Below are positions 34,603 through 38,538 of a stretch of 38,538 nucleotides of DNA, in pieces. The DNA is taken from positions 1 through 38,538 of the forward strand of contig JAONGR010000014.1 in NCBI GenBank assembly GCA_028375605.1, in the 5' to 3' direction. The notes below the pieces were generated by a model, which worked only from the letters and a program-made list of their open reading frames with translations, ran no database searches and was not told the DNA's origin. The DNA is from Arcobacteraceae bacterium. Lineage in GTDB: Bacteria > Campylobacterota > Campylobacteria > Campylobacterales > Arcobacteraceae. The first letter of the stretch is position 1. The number at the start of each line of letters is the position of its first letter. Position numbers and translations under genes: made by a program.

Positions 34603-35515
34603 ATTATTAACAATTAAATTTGAATATCCATATATCCTACTTATTATTGTAGTGTTTCTAATTTGTAATAAGTATTGTAAAGCAAAATATGAATCATTTT
34701 ATATTCCACATTTAGAAATATTTGAGAAGTCTAGTGGAATGAGAAGTAGTTTTATAACAATCCTCAAATGGATTACTATTCTTTTTAGTATTATTGCACT
34801 TGCCTCACCTGTAAAAGAACTGGATACTATAAAAAATAAAAAAGATGGTATCGATATGATTATTTCTCTAGATACTAGTGGTTCAATGAGAGAAAAAGGA
34901 TTTAATCCTTCTAATACTTCACAAAATAGATGGCAAGTAGTTCAAGAGATTGTAAATGATTTTGTTTCAAAAAGAATAAATGATAATATTGGAATTGTTG
35001 TATTTGGTAGCACAGTTATGACTGCATCTCCTCTTAGCTATGATAAAAAAGCACAAGAGCGTATAATCAAAAGTTTGAATATAGGAATAGTAGGGGACAA
35101 GACGGCATTAATAAATAGTATTGCTACATCAATAAATATTTTAAAACAAAAAGAAACAAAAACAAAAATTATTATTGCAATTACAGATGGAGAAGATACC
35201 GCTAGCAATATACCTTTATCCGTTGTACTGAAACTAGCAAAGAAATATAAAATCAAGATATATACTATTGCAATAGGTAGAGCAAATACCTATACCCTAA
35301 AAGAATTGTCAAATATCTCTGGTGGTAAAACCTTTGTTGCTTATACGAAAAATGATTTAAAAGATATATATATAGCTATAAATAAACTTGAGAAAAGTAA
35401 AATTGATCAAAATAAAATTGTTATAAAAGAATATTATTTCTTTTATCCTTTAATGCTTAGTTTTTTATCCTTATTATTTTTTGTATACTTTAAAAATAAA
35501 AGGGAGAAACTTTAA
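34592..35515 (+). CDS. batA: BatA-like VWA-domain membrane protein
   Basis: A VWA domain protein anchored by helices at about 12-28, 57-73 and 282-300. The metal-ion adhesion site (MIDAS) is intact: DTSGS at 94-98, a downstream Thr in GDKTALINS, and TDGED. Length 307 and the order VWA, VWA-TPR, BatD match Bat (Bacteroides aerotolerance) operons. These complexes are thought to act at the membrane together with a MoxR ATPase; their exact function is unsettled. It shares one base with the next gene (TAATG). Confidence 0.88.
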   Translation: MLDELLTIKFEYPYILLIIVVFLICNKYCKAKYESFYIPHLEIFEKSSGMRSSFITILKWITILFSIIALASPVKELDTIKNKKDGIDMIISLDTSGSMREKGFNPSNTSQNRWQVVQEIVNDFVSKRINDNIGIVVFGSTVMTASPLSYDKKAQERIIKSLNIGIVGDKTALINSIATSINILKQKETKTKIIIAITDGEDTASNIPLSVVLKLAKKYKIKIYTIAIGRANTYTLKELSNISGGKTFVAYTKNDLKDIYIAINKLEKSKIDQNKIVIKEYYFFYPLMLSFLSLLFFVYFKNKREKL

Positions 35516-37332
35516 TGGAATTTTTAAATCCAAATGTTTTGTATCTTATGTTGATGCCATTACTTTTACTTTTTATTTTAATCATCACTTCTAAAAGTTC
35601 GATACAGAAACATTTTTCAAAAGAGGTCTTGGAAAAATTAAGAGTAGGAACACCATATCTTAGTAAAAAAAGTAGAAATATAATGTTTTTCTTGATTTTA
35701 ATATTATTTATAATAGCACTTTCTAGACCTGTTATAAATAAGAAAGAGCAAAAAGTACAACAATCACTTATCCCTATAGTAATAGCACTCGATGTATCAA
35801 CTTCAATGTTATCAGAAGATATCTATCCTAATAGAATATCACTTGCTAAAAAAAAGTTGCAAAAGATAATTGAGATTTCACAAAACTCTACAATTGGAGT
35901 TGTTTTATTTGCAAAAGACTCTTTTATATTATCTCCAGTAACTGAAGATTTTATTTCATTAAAATTTATAGTGGATAACTTAAATACAGATTTAGATTTT
36001 GTTAATGGCTCAAACATCTTTTCTACACTTGAAGCAACAAAATATATGCTTGCTGATTATAAGGTGAAAAATCTAATTGTATTAAGTGATGGAGGTAATA
36101 ATAATGACTATGAAGATGAACTTGAATTTTTAAAGAAAAATGATATTGTATTATATTCTATAGGATTAGCTACAAAAGAGGGTGCGCCTATACCTAAAGA
36201 TGGTTCTTATCTAACAAATACAGATGGTAATATTGTTAGAGTTAAACTCAATGAATCAATTAAGAATCTTTCTTTAAAAAGTGGTGGCGGTTATATTGAT
36301 TTTACGCTTGATGATTCGGATGTTCGAGCGATAATCAATAGATTAAATATCCAATCCAAAAAAGAGGAATTGAATATTCAGAAAGTAAAAGTTTATACCG
36401 AATTATTTTATTATCCACTTGCATTGGGACTGTTTTTATTATTAATCTCTTTTAGCTCATTTCCAACTTTTAAAAGAAAAACATCTATTTCTAATATTTT
36501 TGTTATTGGTTTGATATTTTCTTTTGTGTTTCATCCAACTAATACCTTTGCATATACTTTTAATTTTGAAAATATAGAAAATGCAAAAAAAGCTTATAAT
36601 AATAAAGAATATGAAAAAGCAAGTAATACATACAGAACAGTGAGTACAAATAATGAATCGTTATACAATCTAGGTAATTCTTTATATAAGGAAGGTAAGT
36701 ATAAAGAAGCAATTGAAGTATATGATAAAGTTATTACTACAGATAAAGAGTTAGAAGCCAAAAAATTACATAATTTAGGTAATAGTTATGTAAATATTAA
36801 CGATTTAGAAAAAGCTCAAGAGTTTTATGAAAAATCTTTAGAGATTAAAAAAGATAAAGAAACAAAAGAAAATTTAGAGATGGTTAAAAAAGAATTAGAA
36901 AAAAAGAAAAAGCAAGATAAAAATAATAAAGACGATAAAAAAAATCAAGATAATAAAAATAAAAAAGAAGAGAAGAAAGAAGATTCAAAGGACTCTGAAA
37001 AAGACAATCAAAAAAGTCAGAACCAAAGTGATCAAGAGAACAATCAAAAACAGGAAGAGAAGAAAAAGCAAGAAGAAAATAAAAATAATACTGATGATTC
37101 AAAAAAACAAGATACCAAAAATAAAAAGTCTGAAGAAAAAGAATCAAAACAAAAAAATAAAGAAAAAAAAGATGAAAGTAAAATGCAAGGCTCAAAAGAG
37201 AACAAAGATGAGTTGTCAGATATGGAAGAAAAAAAATGGATGAACATGTTGCAAAAGAATGGAACACCAATCTATATGCAAAAAGTAAAAACAGATAAAG
37301 AGAGTAGTTATGATAAAAAACAACCTTGGTAA
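35515..37332 (+). CDS. batB: BatB-BatC fusion: VWA domain plus TPR repeats
   Basis: 605 residues. Membrane helices near 10-25 and 55-71 precede a VWA domain with MIDAS DVSTS at 93-97 and SDGGN. After two more helices (about 300-345) comes a TPR region (about 355-455; ESLYNLGNSLYKEGKYKEAI). Residues about 460-570 are a low-complexity run of Lys, Glu, Asp, Asn and Gln. A short conserved end (EEKKWMNMLQKNGTPIYMQ) resembles the C-terminus of BatC proteins. This joins BatB and BatC in one chain. It overlaps BatD by 23 bases. Confidence 0.87.
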   Translation: MEFLNPNVLYLMLMPLLLLFILIITSKSSIQKHFSKEVLEKLRVGTPYLSKKSRNIMFFLILILFIIALSRPVINKKEQKVQQSLIPIVIALDVSTSMLSEDIYPNRISLAKKKLQKIIEISQNSTIGVVLFAKDSFILSPVTEDFISLKFIVDNLNTDLDFVNGSNIFSTLEATKYMLADYKVKNLIVLSDGGNNNDYEDELEFLKKNDIVLYSIGLATKEGAPIPKDGSYLTNTDGNIVRVKLNESIKNLSLKSGGGYIDFTLDDSDVRAIINRLNIQSKKEELNIQKVKVYTELFYYPLALGLFLLLISFSSFPTFKRKTSISNIFVIGLIFSFVFHPTNTFAYTFNFENIENAKKAYNNKEYEKASNTYRTVSTNNESLYNLGNSLYKEGKYKEAIEVYDKVITTDKELEAKKLHNLGNSYVNINDLEKAQEFYEKSLEIKKDKETKENLEMVKKELEKKKKQDKNNKDDKKNQDNKNKKEEKKEDSKDSEKDNQKSQNQSDQENNQKQEEKKKQEENKNNTDDSKKQDTKNKKSEEKESKQKNKEKKDESKMQGSKENKDELSDMEEKKWMNMLQKNGTPIYMQKVKTDKESSYDKKQPW

Positions 37333-38509
37333 AATAATTTTAAGTATCTTATTTTTAGCAATACCCTCTATTGTAAATGCTAAAGTTTTATTACAAGCAC
37401 CCAATACCTTTTATAGTGGCGATATAGTAACTTTTAAGTTAATAGCTTCAGGAAGTGAAATAAAGATACCCGAAATCAATACAATAGATGGAAGTAGTGT
37501 ATCGAATGCAGGAACATCTCGAAATATAACTATAGTGAATTCAAAAAAGTCTTTTCAACTCGAGAAAGCGTATTCTTTGGTATCTAAAACTGATATCCAT
37601 ATCCCTTCATTTGAGATTTTAATTGATAATAAAATAGAAAAAACAGAAGCAAAAACTATCAAAATGTTAAAAGTTGAAAAGACCAAATCAGACTTATATG
37701 ATCTAGAAATCAAAGTAGATAAAAAAGATGCTTATGTTGGAGAAGCTATTGAATTTACTTTAAAATTTAAATATAAAAAAGATTTAGAAATTGTTGGGTT
37801 GAATTTCAATAAACCAAGTTTTGAAAACTTTTGGGTAAAAGAGCTACAACCTCAAAAGTCACAAAATAGTTATACTAAGTATGTAGAACAAGAGCTAAAA
37901 TATTTACTCTTTCCTCAAAAAGAGGGTAGAGTTGAACTTGAGCCATTAAAGATTGTTGTGTCAACTGTACAAAGTAATTATGGGCGAGGTTTCTTTCTCT
38001 CTGCTCCTACTCTTAATACCCCTGTTTATTCTAATAAATTAGTGTTAAATATTAAAAAACTTCCTGAAAATGTAAATTTAATTGGAGATTTTGCTATTCG
38101 ATCAACAATAGATAAAACTACAATTGATCAAGGTGATGCTGTATCTTTTAATTTATATATAACAGGAAGAGGAAATATCGATGATTTAGATGAGGTAAAA
38201 TTAGATATTCCAAATACAACTATTTATGATAACCCATCACAGAAAGAATATGATATTAAAGATAATATTTATGGTGGTAAGTATAGTAAAACGTATTCTA
38301 TTGTAGGAAAAGATGATTTTACCATTCCCAGTATAGAGGTAAAGTATTTTGATAAAAAAAGTGGCACAGTAAAAATAGTAAAAACAAAACAATATGATAT
38401 TACAGTTAATAAAAAAGTTCTAAAAGAGGTAAAGCTTGAAGTTGCTGATGTTCCAAGACCTCAAATAAAAAAGGAAGAACAAAAAAAGTATACAAATAGA
38501 GATAAGTGA
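37310..38509 (+). CDS. batD: BatD-like protein
   Basis: 399 residues with a signal peptide (about 1-24, ending VNA). The periplasmic part consists of repeated beta-sandwich-like segments: DKKDAYVGEAIEFTLKFKY near 139-157 and again DKTTIDQGDAVSFNLYITG near 267-285, the second closing with KTYSIVGKDDFTIPSIEV. This is the BatD pattern. The usual C-terminal membrane helix is not seen; the chain ends in a Lys-rich tail. Last gene of the Bat operon in the window. Confidence 0.85.
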   Translation: MIKNNLGKIILSILFLAIPSIVNAKVLLQAPNTFYSGDIVTFKLIASGSEIKIPEINTIDGSSVSNAGTSRNITIVNSKKSFQLEKAYSLVSKTDIHIPSFEILIDNKIEKTEAKTIKMLKVEKTKSDLYDLEIKVDKKDAYVGEAIEFTLKFKYKKDLEIVGLNFNKPSFENFWVKELQPQKSQNSYTKYVEQELKYLLFPQKEGRVELEPLKIVVSTVQSNYGRGFFLSAPTLNTPVYSNKLVLNIKKLPENVNLIGDFAIRSTIDKTTIDQGDAVSFNLYITGRGNIDDLDEVKLDIPNTTIYDNPSQKEYDIKDNIYGGKYSKTYSIVGKDDFTIPSIEVKYFDKKSGTVKIVKTKQYDITVNKKVLKEVKLEVADVPRPQIKKEEQKKYTNRDK

Positions 38510-38537
38510 TAGTGAAAAGATTTTTTATTTTTCACTA
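38510..38537 (+). terminator. hairpin at the end of the Bat operon
   Basis: Arms TAGTGAAAA (38510-38518) and TTTTCACTA (38529-38537) are fully complementary around a 10-base, T-rich loop, beginning one base after the batD stop. The window ends before a T run could be seen. Confidence 0.55.
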
Positions 38538-38538
38538 G

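Noticed and set aside
36884-37270. Long open frames opposite the batB low-complexity region
   Set aside because: They mirror A-rich Lys/Glu codons as Phe/Leu/Ser-rich protein on the other strand; there is no start context or family match.

Overview
The window is AT-rich, tightly packed DNA from a member of the Campylobacterota, most likely the Arcobacter group. The support is gene content and gene order. Menaquinone is made by the futalosine route (mqnE plus an aminofutalosine deaminase). The blocks thrS-infC, aroC-rnc, pyrH-rpoZ-spoT-tyrS-amidase, rplY-pth-permease and aroQ/aminofutalosine deaminase/sppA resemble arrangements known from Campylobacter relatives. Most promoters I can see are a TATAAT -10 box with no clear -35. 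No rRNA, tRNA or CRISPR array was recognised, and no stretch over 300 bases lacks a gene.

Layout. 1-5 kb: beta-carbonic anhydrase (+), then infC, thrS, aroC and rnc on the minus strand. 5-9 kb: a lone DppB-type permease, then msrA and msrB separated by a 2.15-kb insertion flanked by 34-bp perfect direct repeats. 9-12.3 kb: minus-strand operon of aminofutalosine deaminase, sppA and mqnE. 12.3-13.8 kb: aroQ and an M24 peptidase. 13.8-20 kb (minus): a DUF1538 membrane protein with a PII-like tail, a voltage-sensor K+ channel with a second RCK-like protein, a tiny entericidin-like lipoprotein not previously listed, and leuA. 20-24 kb: a five-gene run of DEAD-box helicase, lipoprotein, small periplasmic protein, response regulator and histidine kinase, facing a second small periplasmic protein. 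24-31 kb: pyrH, rpoZ, spoT, tyrS, nitronate monooxygenase-like and amidase genes. 31-33.6 kb: rplY, pth, an LptF/LptG-type permease and a NUDIX hydrolase. 34.2-38.5 kb: a Bat (aerotolerance-type) operon.

The most interesting region is 6444-8642. An element has integrated into the first codons of msrA. The 34-bp repeat is the part of msrA that encodes the catalytic GCFWG motif. On the minus strand the ancestral msrA start (ATG at 8640-8642, overlapping the msrB stop) is still present and runs into the right-hand repeat, while the element supplies a new start codon so that msrA stays intact. The element carries no integrase. It holds one 427-residue protein I do not recognise, with a coiled-coil C-terminus and operator-like repeats over its promoter, and the N-terminal part of a replication-initiator-like protein. 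It looks like a non-autonomous or decayed integrative element or satellite with one cargo gene.

A second candidate for something undescribed is the two-component system at 22.0-23.7 kb. It is bracketed by two small secreted helical proteins that resemble each other, suggesting an envelope-sensing module.
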